From Ursus arctos (taxonomy: Eukaryota > Chordata > Mammalia > Carnivora > Ursidae), in the NCBI RefSeq assembly GCF_023065955.2, contig NW_026623008.1, positions 1,679,001 through 1,743,000 on the forward strand: 64,000 bases of DNA, read 5' to 3'. A model generated the notes under the pieces. It saw nothing but the letters and a program-made list of their open reading frames with translations, was not told the origin of the DNA and ran no database searches. Below, one piece after another: positions 55,346 to 64,000 of the stretch; within the stretch, counting starts at the first letter, position 1; the number at the start of each line of letters is the position of its first letter. Position numbers and translations under genes: made by a program.

Positions 55346-56384
55346 TCAGGCAAAACGCCCCCGTGGGTCTGTGGCTTCCCTTCTTTTCTCTTTCCCTGTC
55401 CCCGCGACCATATTGTCCCTCTCTTCTCCCAAGACCCTAAGAGGGAGACCAAATGCGGTGAAGTCGGCTCGCGGAAGCTTCTCCCCCATCATAGACGATC
55501 TGGAGGGGGCAACCTGTCACCTCCCGGTGATTTTTCTGTCCCACGGAAGACAGGGGGTTCCAGGGGAGCCGCCGACAGGTGTGGGAGGCCAGCGGGAGGG
55601 AGGCCCGCCAGGAATGTTCCAGAAGAAAAAGACGGTTTTCAAAGTTTCTCAAAAGAGGGCAGAGGAGTGCTTCAGACGTCCCCAGAAAACACACGGAGAA
55701 GCACGCTGGAAAGTGGTCAGGGAAAAGTTTATTGGGAACTTGGCCCCTGGAGCCGGTGAGGGTTCTTTGTTTGCTGGTCACAGCCCCACCAAGTACAACG
55801 AGGTGCTTTCCCACATCTTGTCAAAGGACAGCATTTCCTCCCTCCTTTCTCCTCGGGCTGATTAGCGGGTCGGGCAGTGGCGTGAGGACATGTTGGGGGA
55901 AGGAAAATGGGGGTCATTTTGGAAAACCTCTTTGTGGATGGGTCGGGAATGGGGAGAAAATGAATAGTTATAAGCTCATTTCCATAGAAACTGTCTCATT
56001 ATCATGCTGGCTGCCCGCTGGACGAGGCAGGGCTTCCTGCCAGCAAACGGGCTCCACAATTAAGTGTCCCCTGCTCGCCCGGCTGCCAGCGAAGCCGGTC
56101 AGGAAAGATGGCTCCCAAGCCCAGCCAGCCCGCACAGAGGGACTGTCAAATTCTCTGTTTTCTTGAAAGAGCAGACATCTGTGTGGGGGTTTTACTGGGC
56201 GCATAAAACCTGCAAGTGAGCCCCGCGTAACGATGAGGCGAGGGCCGTCAGGAGGCGGCTCCCACTGCAAAATCTCGTGCTCAGCCCTCACTGCTGATTT
56301 CCTCCTGGAAGCAGCACGGGCAGGTCTCCCGGGCACCCCCAAAGACAGTGAACAAAAGAAAGTGGAACAATTAGGTTTAAAATC
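55346..56384. other. Mixed stretch with candidate AT-rich elements
   Basis: A third HSE-type triplet (GAA 55612, TTC 55617, GAA 55622) occurs in this stretch. AT-richer patches at 55715-55745, 55940-56065 (gaatagttataagctcatttcc, ctgtctcattatcatgc, cacaattaagtg) and 56140-56225 (ttttactgggcgcataaaacc) may be weak conserved elements. No gene. Confidence 0.35.
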
Positions 56385-56640
56385 ACTTCCTGGGCCGTGC
56401 CCTTTGTGTTCCGCGTGACGCGGCCTGGTCCCCGCGCTCGCGCGGGAGGCACTTTGCCACGGAGCATCTCGGGCCGGCAGATCTCCTCGGGGGCCGTGGG
56501 AGCCGCCCCGCGCCCCCACGAGCAGGCTCCCGCGGAGCCGCCCCCCGTCTGCCCCTCCGGTGCCCGCGCTCCCGCATGGCAGCCTCGCCCCGTCCCGTGC
56601 GGAGCCGCGCTGTGCCGGCCTCGTGGCCGCCCACGAGTGT
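56385..56640. promoter_or_regulatory. CpG island
   Basis: By eye about 35 CpGs in 250 bp with GC near 75%, so little or no CpG depletion. It is the densest CpG block in the window and is preceded by AT-rich text (56340-56385). No TATA box, start codon context or exon beside it is recognisable. It is a promoter candidate for an unannotated transcript on either strand. Confidence 0.6.
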
Positions 56641-56784
56641 AGCTAGGGCTGCGGGAGGGGCCACACGTGTCAGAGAAGAGCAGGATTTCTTCCAAAGATC
56701 ATCGTGAATGGCATGGAGACGGCGGCGCCCGGAGAACCGCTCTCCGAGACCCGGCCGGCTTGCTCCCCGCCTTTGTGGTAGAAC
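56641..56784. other. GC-rich spacer
   Basis: Nothing recognised. Confidence 0.35.
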
Positions 56785-57010
56785 AGACTCCAGGTGACAT
56801 TTACCAGCTTAGCTCGGGGGCAGCGTGCAACTCGGCGGCGTGAGAGGCATTCGCGTGCGGTGTGGCCATCACCAGTCTCTACCCCAAACTTTTTCATCCT
56901 CTCCAACAAAAACTACGTCCCCATTCAGCACCGAGCCCCCGTGCCCCCTCCCTCCCGCCCCTGGCAACCTCTTCTCTTTTCCGTCTTTCTGGATTTGCTG
57001 GCTTATCTTT
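56785..57010. mobile_element. Old L1-class 3'-end-like fragment
   Basis: gacatttaccagcttagc ... tgtggccatcaccagtctc ... ccccaaactttttcatcctctccaacaaaaactacgtccccattcagca ... ccctggcaacctcttctcttttccgtctttctggatttg follows, in order, a well-known ancient mammalian repeat (acatttaccattttagcc...gcaaccatcaccacc...cttttccatc...acccattaa...cctggcaacc...ctttctgtctctatgaatttg). Confidence 0.6.
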
Positions 57011-57659
57011 TTAAGATGGAACAGCTTATCCCGGGGAAGCAAAGATTACCTAAGCTCCTCCAAGATCCGCAGCCCTCGGGAGCCGGCCTGGAGCCCCCTC
57101 TCCCTCGGCCGGGGTCGTCCTCTGTATGCATTTATTAATCGCCCGTTTACCCTGGTTTTGTAAGAGGCCTGTTGGGACAGGAATGACCCTGCCCCTGGGA
57201 AGTGAATAATCGGGGACTGACAGCAGTGAGACGCTCGCCCGCCGCGGAGGCGTGACACCCTGATGGGCACGGGGAAGACCGGACCGTGTCGTGAAGCCTG
57301 GCAGGGACACGGGATGTCCCGGGGGTGTCAAGCGCAGGTCTGAGCTCCGCTGTCTTTAACCTTCAGCGTCTCGGACGAGGCAAGGACTGGATTGACCCCA
57401 TTTTACCGCCTCCAACGCCCGGGCCGCAGGAGGCCCAAGGTCAAGGGTCAGGACGGCTGCCCGTTCAAGAGCGGCTGCAGGGCCTGGAAATCTGGAAGCA
57501 CAGCTTCCAGGCGCTTTGGGAAGCTACGGCGGGGGCAGTTTCACAGACACAGCTCTGCTCTGTGGCCAAACCGAGCGTCTGCCCGAGGGAAGGAATGAGC
57601 TCCTCGGGCCTGTCTGCGCGTAGTGGGTGCTCAGGGGAAACCTTCAAAGTCTGTCAATT
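57011..57659. other. Mixed non-coding stretch
   Basis: Small AT-richer patches at about 57125-57155 (gcatttattaatcgcccg) and 57650-57665. No gene. Confidence 0.35.
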
Positions 57660-58078
57660 AAATTAAGGGGCGACGTAGCCTCCTAGCACTGTCGTAACCC
57701 AGGACCAGAGATGGGTGCTCTCCCCCTGTTCCGGAGGCCAGCAGTCTGAGGTCCATGTGTCCGTGGGCACCTTGCTTCCTGCCTGGGCCAAGTCAGAGTC
57801 CCCCCGCCGGCCTGCCCCGCATCCCCTGCGGGTCCGCTGGCTCCCCTGCCTCGTCTTCACACCGCCTCTGTCTGTGTGCGTGCGTCTGGGTCCGGTTCTC
57901 CTCCCATCACGAGGACACAGGCCATGTGGAATCGAGACCCACCTTAAAGACCTCATCCTAACCTGTTACATCCACAATGGCCCTATCTCCAAATATGGCC
58001 GCATTCTGGGGTACCGGGGCTCAGGACCCCAACATGTAAATTTGGGGGGGCACAGTTCAACCCACAACAATGAATACT
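57660..58078 (-). mobile_element. MLT1-type MaLR LTR, reverse orientation, near full length
   Basis: On the + strand: actgtcgtaacccagg, ttccggaggccagcagtctgaggtcc, then the GC-rich middle, gaggacacaggccatgtggaatcgagacccaccttaaagacctcatcctaacc, tccacaatggccctatctccaaatatggccgcattctggggtaccggggctcaggaccccaacatgtaaatttggggg, cacagttcaacccacaaca. This is the antisense of an MLT1 LTR end to end, about 420 bp. Confidence 0.8.
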
Positions 58079-60114
58079 TGCCCACTTCATCCCACATGAC
58101 ACCAGCTTTCCAATGGGCCTCTGGGGGGACGTCCAGCTGCCCCGTCCTTGGCTCTTGTCATCCCCAGGGTGCGGGGGCGTGTCCGGCCGGCCTCGGCAAC
58201 CCCTCTAAAACAATCATGGGGTGCAGATCATCTGTGGTTGTGACGCTGGCCCCCCACCCAGAAACCCGTGTCTGCCACAGACCCCAGAGTCCTCTGCCCG
58301 TGAATTCCTCGCCCCTCAGATGTCCAGCCAACAGCTTAAGTGGGCTTCGTGACAAACACAGGAGATCACTCCCTTTTCGTGGTTTTCTAAGGTTCGAAAA
58401 GTGATTTGGAATAATTTTAGGTTGTCCTGGGGTTGGCAGACAGTGTGATAGGCAATCCGAGAAGACAAAGTTTTTAAACGGAAGCATTTTGCTTCCTTGT
58501 TTCTAATTTCTAGAAACATGATCAGTGTCAGCCGGTGAGGTCGGGCGACAGCCTCCAGGAGCCATTTGCTCACCCGGGGCCGGCCTGGGGGCCCTTGCAT
58601 GGAGCGAGAGCGGAGCCCGGCCCCCGCCCCCCGCCCCCGAGAGCCGCCGTGCAATCCCATAAGCAATCTGCTGACCGGACAGGAAACTTCGCTGTGTCCA
58701 GGGCTGCGCGTGTCTGGAAGGGCCGGGCGTGAAGCGTGAGGAATTGGCAGCTAAGTGCCGGCGGCAGCTGGTGGCCTGCAAGGGGTATGGGTGAGCGAGG
58801 TCACCTGCACCAGAATGAGGTCTCAGCTGGGTCGCTGGCGCCGACAGGCCTTGCCGCGTTGACGGGATAAGACACCGGAGAGGCAGTTCCAGGGGAGGGG
58901 CCATTTTGGGGTCCCCTGGGAAACGGGGTGTGGGGGGCAGGGCTGGCCCCGACAAACGCCTGGTCAGCTGCCGTGTCGGGAGCCCAGTGTGCCCCTTCTC
59001 CCACCCCCTGGTGTTTTGGGGCCCGTGCTGGTGCCCCAGCCAGTCAGGGCGGGGCTGCTGCCCTCTAGAGTCTTCTCGCCACCCCGAGTTCAGACATTTT
59101 TGATCTCTCGGTTGGCCCTCCTGTCTGTGACACCATGGGGGAGAGTTTGGGTCTCTGCGTCTGGTGGTGCAGTGTGTGAGAAAAAGCTCAGACGGGGCTC
59201 CAGGCCTGTGCGGCTGATGGCAGAAGCTCCAGGGGTGTCCTCTATGCCTCTGTGCTGCCACAGGCCGAACTCTCCCAGTGCGACCTCCCACCCGGGCTCA
59301 GCGATGGGGTTGCAGCCTCCTTTCCCCGTGCTTGCTCCATCCACATTACCGAACGCTTACAAAATGCAAGCTGAGAAGGGCCTCAGAGAGGGGCTTTGGG
59401 GCATGGAAGGGGGTGTCGGGACAGCAGGGTAGAGCCCCCCGTAGCCCCTGGCCCTTCCTGCGTCTGGGTCTGAGGGCTACACTGGAACCTCACCTTGCTT
59501 TCCGTTTGGCTGAAATTCATTAAGTGCCAGGAAATCATGGATTTCCAAGCCCAGCTTTTCCCATAGCCTTCCACTTAAGCAGAGAAAATCAAATTGATGC
59601 CGGACAGTAACAAGAAACAGCTCCCAGAGAGCTCTGCCGGGAGCCGCGCGGCCGGCGGCAGACACCATGCTGAGGTTGCCATGCCGGGTGTCACAGGCCA
59701 GGTGTCTGACTGTGGCGAGCACACTCGGGAGTTGTGTGGGAGCACCTCGGATACTTCTGAAAGGAGAATGAGCTTCCCCAGGCCCATGGCAGGCACCTGA
59801 CTTCCCTTTAAGCCTCCCGTACGTCAGGGCTCCCGTTAAATGGGGCCTTTGCAGGGGTACAGCCCTGGGACAGCGTTTCACAGGTGGCCCGTGGCCTTCT
59901 CCTGAAGTGAGAAAGTGCTCCTGGAGCGAAGCCCCTTGTGCATGGCTGGGCCCTGGCCAGATCCTTCCTGCGGTCGGCGGGAGGTGGGTGCGTGAGAGGT
60001 GTAGCTCAGGCCGTGTTCTTGGCCTCCGTGAGTGAACTCAGGTCTCAGCTGTGGCGTGGGATGGTCACTGGGCCAAACGGTTTTCGGTGCCGTGAGCCCA
60101 GTGTGCTTAGAAGC
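58079..60114. other. GC-rich stretch, small AT-rich patch
   Basis: AT-richer text at about 58385-58530 (gtgatttggaataattttagg, agtttttaaacgg, ttctaatttctagaaacatg). No gene; a 262-residue - frame at 58503-59291 is domain-free. Confidence 0.35.
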
Positions 60115-60300
60115 CCACCATTTGTGCTGGCTCACTTTGTGCTCCTGGCAGCCCTACAAAGCAGGCACCCTGTCACCCCACTGGGCAGATGCTGCCAGGA
60201 GGCCCAGAGACCTCAAGGCACTTGCCTGGGAATACACAGCAACACACAGCCAGATGCTGTCGAGTGAGATCAAATACCGTCCTCTAAACCACCACTCAGG
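60115..60300 (+). mobile_element. MIR element, diverged
   Basis: tgtgctcctggcagccctacaaagcaggcaccctgtcaccccactgggcagatgctgccaggaggcccagagacctcaaggcacttgcc...acacacagccagatgctg...gagatcaaataccgtcctctaaaccac follows MIR from its core to its tail. Confidence 0.65.
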
Positions 60301-60914
60301 CCTGCCTCTCTCCTGCCTCCCGGTCAGAAGGACCTCTGGAGACTTACAGCGAGCTGCTGCAGCCAGTGAGGACTCCGTCAGTGCCGGTCTACACCCTACT
60401 GCTACCACTACCAGCAGCCAGCTTGAGAAGAGAATGCTCAAGGGCATTATCAAGAGAAGAGGAAGGAGGAGCTGAAGGTTCTCTCCGAGAGCTGGGGCGA
60501 AGGCCTCTGTCCCTGGCCCCCGTTCTGCATGAGAAGCTTTGATGTGAGAGGAATTTCTAAAATTGGGTACGTCCAACAGCAGCCCGCCAGTCGGCAATCA
60601 GTAGAATCAGAGACTCCCAGTTCTCTGGGAGTTCAGCGCCTGGGCCGCGGGTCGGGGCCGTGGATTGGGGCCATGGGCCGGTGTGGGGGAGCAGGTGTTG
60701 GGACAGGCCCTGGCTGGAGGCAGAAGGAGGTGGGTTCCCTGCTTGTCACCAGGGGCACACGAACGCTCAGGGGCAGCCGGGGGGACATTCTCCCCACTGC
60801 AGTGGAAGTAGGGAGGGGGACCTGCTCTGCACCCCCGCACTCCCGCCCATCCGCTGCGGGCCGTGGCGCCAGCCTTGCGCAGTGAGCAAGTGGCCATTTC
60901 CAGTCCTGCCACAG
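60301..60914. other. Mixed non-coding stretch
   Basis: Nothing recognised. Confidence 0.35.
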
Positions 60915-61175
60915 CCATGGAGCACAGGAACAGGTGGGAAGATCGTGGAGACTTGTAAATTAGTTGCTAATGAGGAAGTTAGGAGATTTGCTGAGGCATA
61001 AACAATGAGAAGCTGGAGAAAGAAGATAAATGGGTGCGGGCTCTTCCCTCCCCACCCCCACCCGCGCGCTTGCAGACTCCGGGTTAGACGGGCTGAGATG
61101 CAGATCCCAAGGCCGGGTTAATGGGAAGAAATTGGTTGAAAATGTAGAGACAATTAATTGGATTAATATGCCAGC
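60915..61175. promoter_or_regulatory. Candidate conserved element 26
   Basis: Two AT-richer patches: 60950-61035 (gtaaattagttgctaatgagg, ggcataaacaatgag, SOX-like, agataaatg) and 61115-61175 (ggttaatggg, gacaattaattggattaatatgcc). The latter holds four TAAT/ATTA cores in 25 bp. Confidence 0.4.
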
Positions 61176-61834
61176 GAGGTGACGGTGGTGTCAGGGTGCC
61201 CGGGCAGAGGTGGGGGGCTGACGTGACTGGGCCACATGCCGCCTGCCTGGCCCCATGTCAAGTGCTCTGCGGACGTCCTGTCACTGGTCCCCACAAGGAC
61301 CTGATGGGGGCCCCATGGCTCCCGTCTACAGAGAAGCTGCAGGAGCGGAGCCCGGGAAGCCCTCCTGGTGACGGAGGCCCCGGGTTCCAGGACCAGCAAT
61401 GAGACATCTTGCAGGACCACGAGGTGGCTGTCCGGGGCTCTCTGACCACAACAGACGAGCTGTGAAGACGGGGACCCCGAGAGCCGGCCCACCTGCCCCG
61501 GGCGTCAGCCACGCTATGCGGCGGGGCTGTCTCCTGAACCACGTGCAGATTTCCGTGCGCCCTTATCCACAAAACCACAGATCTGGGACCTCAGGAGAAG
61601 CTGGACTTCATGACATCAGACTGCTGAGATCTTCCCGCGTCGGCCTCGTGTTCTGAGTATGTGCGGCTGGAAACATGGTCGTCCAGCTGGTCAAGAGCCT
61701 GTTCACTTGACTGACACCGACTTGCCGCTGGCTTTCTCAGGGACGTCGGGGCCGGGAGACCTGTGTGCGGGGCTCAGAGCCCAGAGCAGGGTCCTGGTAG
61801 ACTGGATTCCAGGCTAGGAGCTGTGCGTAGCCAC
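61176..61834. other. GC-rich non-coding stretch
   Basis: Nothing recognised; a weak MIR-like phrase near 61300-61345. Confidence 0.35.
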
Positions 61835-61935
61835 ACGACCAGCTGGGGCAGGCCAGGGCTTGTCTGTGCCTCAGTTTCCCGATCCACGCAATGGGGGTAA
61901 CATCGCGGCTTGCTCCTGAGGTTATCGGTAAGAGG
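61835..61935 (-). mobile_element. MIR fragment, reverse orientation
   Basis: gcttgtctgtgcctcagtttcccgatccacgcaatgggggtaacatcgcggcttgctcctgaggttatcgg is the antisense MIR phrase (ctctgagcctcagtttcctcatctgtaaaatggggataataatag...). Confidence 0.7.
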
Positions 61936-62230
61936 GTTGGCGGCTCCTTCCCGGCCAGCGCATGGACGCTGGTCACCGCCTGGACCAGGAGTGTGACGAT
62001 GAATCGGACAAACAAGGAAGCCCACCTCGGGGCCCACCGTACCTACCACGCCCGCCTCGGCAGCCCCCCCGTTGCCGCGCCAGCTCTTGGCGCCCTCTGG
62101 CCGGCGTCGGGTCTTGGGGGGAAGGAAGGGAAGGAACCGGCGTCGGCTCCAGCCCCTGGCGCCTCTCGGAGCAGCAGGCCTGTCCTCTGGCTCCCGGTCC
62201 CGGGCCGGCCGTGCTCGGGTCAGCAGCAAG
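61936..62230. promoter_or_regulatory. CpG-island-like block containing a CTCF-like word
   Basis: By eye about 30 CpGs in 295 bp at about 66% GC. It runs directly into the AT-rich element starting near 62235. The CTCF-like word at 62089 lies inside. Unmethylated CpG blocks with CTCF sites are frequent domain-boundary or promoter features. No exon recognised. Confidence 0.45.
62089..62100 (-). promoter_or_regulatory. CTCF-core-like word CCAGAGGGCGCC (-)
   Basis: The + strand reads ggcgccctctgg, the exact reverse complement of the words at 19657 and 46487, so its orientation is convergent with both. Confidence 0.4.
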
Positions 62231-62234
62231 CTAA

Positions 62235-62575
62235 CGCCTTTGTCAGGGTGATTAATAGTGCTGGGGATTGTCGTTAATTCACTGCCTAATGACTACGGCC
62301 GACGCGCTCCGAGTAATCGGGTGATGTATGTGGGGAGCACCCACCTCATGGCAGAGGTGAAAATCATTTCGACAAGTCAAATATTGTCACAGGGAGCAAA
62401 TGGCTCTCCCTGTTAATAAAAATTAATGAATTTTTTTCTTTCTTTCTTTCTTTTTTTTTTCTCGCCACTGGCCTGCTAAATGAAGTTGCGGAGTGGCTGA
62501 GCCGGGCGAGCTCGGCGGGCTTAAGCACTTTATTTGATGGTTAAAACTAGAAACGTCTTTATTAGGGCAAAATGC
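62235..62575. promoter_or_regulatory. Candidate conserved element 27, with a (TTTC)n insertion
   Basis: AT-rich block: gggtgattaatagtg, gtcgttaattcactgcctaatgac, gagtaatcggg, gaaaatcatttcgacaagtcaaatattgtcac, gttaataaaaattaatgaattt, then (TTTC)n/T-run at 62431-62460, then cactttatttgatggttaaaactag and tctttattaggg. Homeodomain cores are abundant on both sides of the microsatellite. Confidence 0.45.
62431..62460. repeat. (TTTC)n / poly-T microsatellite
   Basis: T-run, four ttct-type units and a T10 end, inside an AT-rich candidate element. Confidence 0.8.
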
Positions 62576-63344
62576 AGCCAGAGGGCCAGGGTGGGTGTCG
62601 GCCACCGGAGGCTGAAGCTGGTGGCTGCTCTGGGGTGGGGGCCAGCGAGAGGCTCCCCCACGTCTGCAGGGGGTGCGGCTGCCCCTGGCTCTCGGGCAAG
62701 GAGGGTGGGGGCCCCCAGCGGATTGCTCGGATTGCTCGTCCCTCCTGTCTGCAGCCCCGTGTGGAGGCGGCATCGGGGAGGGAGCAGGTGCCCGGTCAGT
62801 GCAGCCACGCCAGGAGGGTCTTCCTGGCCCCTCGAGAGCTGCGGCACAGGAAGGCAGCATCTCCTGCGGGGCGGCAGGGGGCTCTGACCCTCTCCCCAAA
62901 CCGGGGGATGGCCTGCCTCTGAGGGCCCCAGGCTGTGCAACCCCCACCCTGCTCTGCTGGGGACCAGGGCAGCCCAGGGAGCCTAGGGGGCCTTGAAGGA
63001 GGGGAAGGCGTGGGGAGGACCCACCAGCCATCTCTCAAAGCAAGACGCCACCGACCACCCGTCCCCAGGGCTGGGGGCGAGGGGACACGGCGGACCCCTC
63101 TGCCACCGCGTGCAATCGCCGGTTTTCATTCTGAGCGGCCACGGCTGTGGGGGTGCAGACCTGCCCTGCCTGGGGTCGAGGCCCGCCGGGAATGTGCTTC
63201 ACCTCCCAAAGCTCTGGCTGCCGGTGCCTCCAGGCCCAGCTCTCCTGCCCTGCTCCCCGCCCCGAGGGCACCCCAGGCCCACCAGGACCCCACACCTCAC
63301 CCGGGCCTTCGGGTGGAGGGCAGGCACTCGGGAGCGGCTTTCTT
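62576..63344. other. GC-rich non-coding stretch
   Basis: No gene recognised. Confidence 0.4.
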
Positions 63345-63480
63345 CCTCTTGTGATTTTATTTCAGGGCAACATTTGTTTACTTGCGGCGTGACTTGCTTC
63401 GGCCTGTGAATGGCAGCCACAGGCCCAGTTGGTAGGAACTGGAGAGATAAATATGTCTATAAATAGTCTGGTGGCGGTTG
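63345..63480. promoter_or_regulatory. Candidate element 28 with MEF2-type word
   Basis: gattttatttcagggcaacatttgtttac (FOX-like gtaaac on the other strand) and gataaatatgtctataaatagtc, which contains CTATAAATAG (63457-63466), an exact MEF2 consensus match that could also serve as a TATA-like sequence. No transcript evidence. Confidence 0.35.
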
Positions 63481-64000
63481 TGGGGGTGTTTGCTCAGGGT
63501 TAACCCATTCCTGGTCCACAGGGTGCCCGCACAGGGAGGGAAAGCAAAGCAGAGAACAGCAGGGGCAGAACCCGTCCTCTCCCCGTGGTGCTCCCGTGGG
63601 ATGTCCCCTGCAGGGGCAGCTCCTGGGCCTGGCCTGCAGAACCTCCCATGGGGACTCCAGCGCGTGCTCCCAAACCCTCCCCCCCGCCCAGGCCTGCCAC
63701 CAGCAGGTGCGGCCGTCGCCTGCCTCGGCTCGTTCCCTCGGCACCCTGTTAAGGCTTCTGGGTCTGCAAAATCCCATGTGTTAGTGAGTGTTGGGGTCCC
63801 AGGCTGAACTGGTTCCTGGGTTCCTCCTCCTCTCCCTCCGTCGGGGGTACCCAGACCCCATGGTGCACCGGGCTGAGTGCGGGAAGAGCCCCAGGCAGCT
63901 CCCAGGGGAGAAAGCAGCCGCTGGGTCCTGCCACCAGCACAGTCACCCAATGCCCAGCCTGGAGGGGTGCTGGGTGAGGACGGAGCCCCCGGGGCACTCG
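63481..64000. other. GC-rich non-coding stretch to the window end
   Basis: Nothing recognised. Confidence 0.4.

Noticed and set aside
1..64000. Prokaryotic or viral origin of the window
   Set aside because: Carnivore SINEs, MIR, MLT1 LTRs, CA microsatellites and CpG depletion outside a few islands show mammalian nuclear DNA; there are no operon-like gene arrays.

Overview
The window looks like vertebrate, specifically carnivoran, nuclear DNA, and I can support no protein-coding gene in it. The organism call rests on three tRNA-Lys-derived carnivore SINEs (SINEC/Can-SINE type) at 14698-14900, 43776-43995 and 47716-47917. Two of them have the 3' body (agacagccagcgagaga type, read on the + strand at the first copy) that I associate with arctoid carnivores (bears, pinnipeds, mustelids) rather than dog-specific SINEC_Cf. 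Species cannot be fixed from the sequence alone. Old mammalian repeats fit: two MLT1-type LTRs in reverse orientation (about 7880-8185 and 57660-58078), several MIR/L2 scraps and degraded L1-like pieces.

The background is very GC-rich (by eye about 60-65%), so long open frames occur by chance on both strands. None of the many 60-300 residue frames has a recognisable domain, and several run through minisatellites or SINEs. The base-composition signal that stands out is different: about 25 AT-rich islands of 100-700 bp interrupt the GC-rich background. They are dense in homeodomain (TAAT/ATTA), POU/octamer, GATA, FOX, SOX and TEAD-like words, free of recognisable transposons, and look like conserved non-coding elements. 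The clearest are 6120-6340, 8395-8720, 10320-10480, 12055-12365, 13580-13870, 16035-16400, 24240-24380, 28195-28450, 29430-29890, 33535-33785, 35585-35870, 40670-40980, 41625-42330, 50035-50360, 51855-52145 and 62235-62575. Together with very sparse young transposons (three SINEs in 64 kb, none between about 14.9 and 43.8 kb) this is the pattern of a cis-regulatory domain or large intron of a developmental transcription-factor gene. Which gene is not determinable here.

Layout: 1-6 kb is GC-rich with a C-rich minisatellite. 6-16.4 kb holds a first series of AT-rich islands, an MLT1 LTR, an L1-like piece and a SINE. 16.4-23 kb is GC-rich with a 570-bp CA-type minisatellite and long G tracts. 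23-42.3 kb is the densest run of candidate regulatory islands and also carries three heat-shock-element-like arrays (34.07, 34.24 and 39.44 kb). 42.3-50 kb is GC-rich with two SINEs, a C tract and a CpG-rich block. 50-64 kb has more islands, two CpG-island-like blocks (56.4 and 62.0 kb), and an MLT1 LTR.

The most interesting non-listed signals are: (i) a run of seven perfectly phased GAA/TTC heat-shock units at 39442-39474, with a related inverted array at 34074-34106; (ii) the same 12-bp CTCF-core word three times, two on + (19657, 46487) and one on - (62089), a convergent arrangement; (iii) the composite word GATTAATC-N6-CGATTAG at both 13840 and 35642. All functional statements about these are inference and need alignment or chromatin data.
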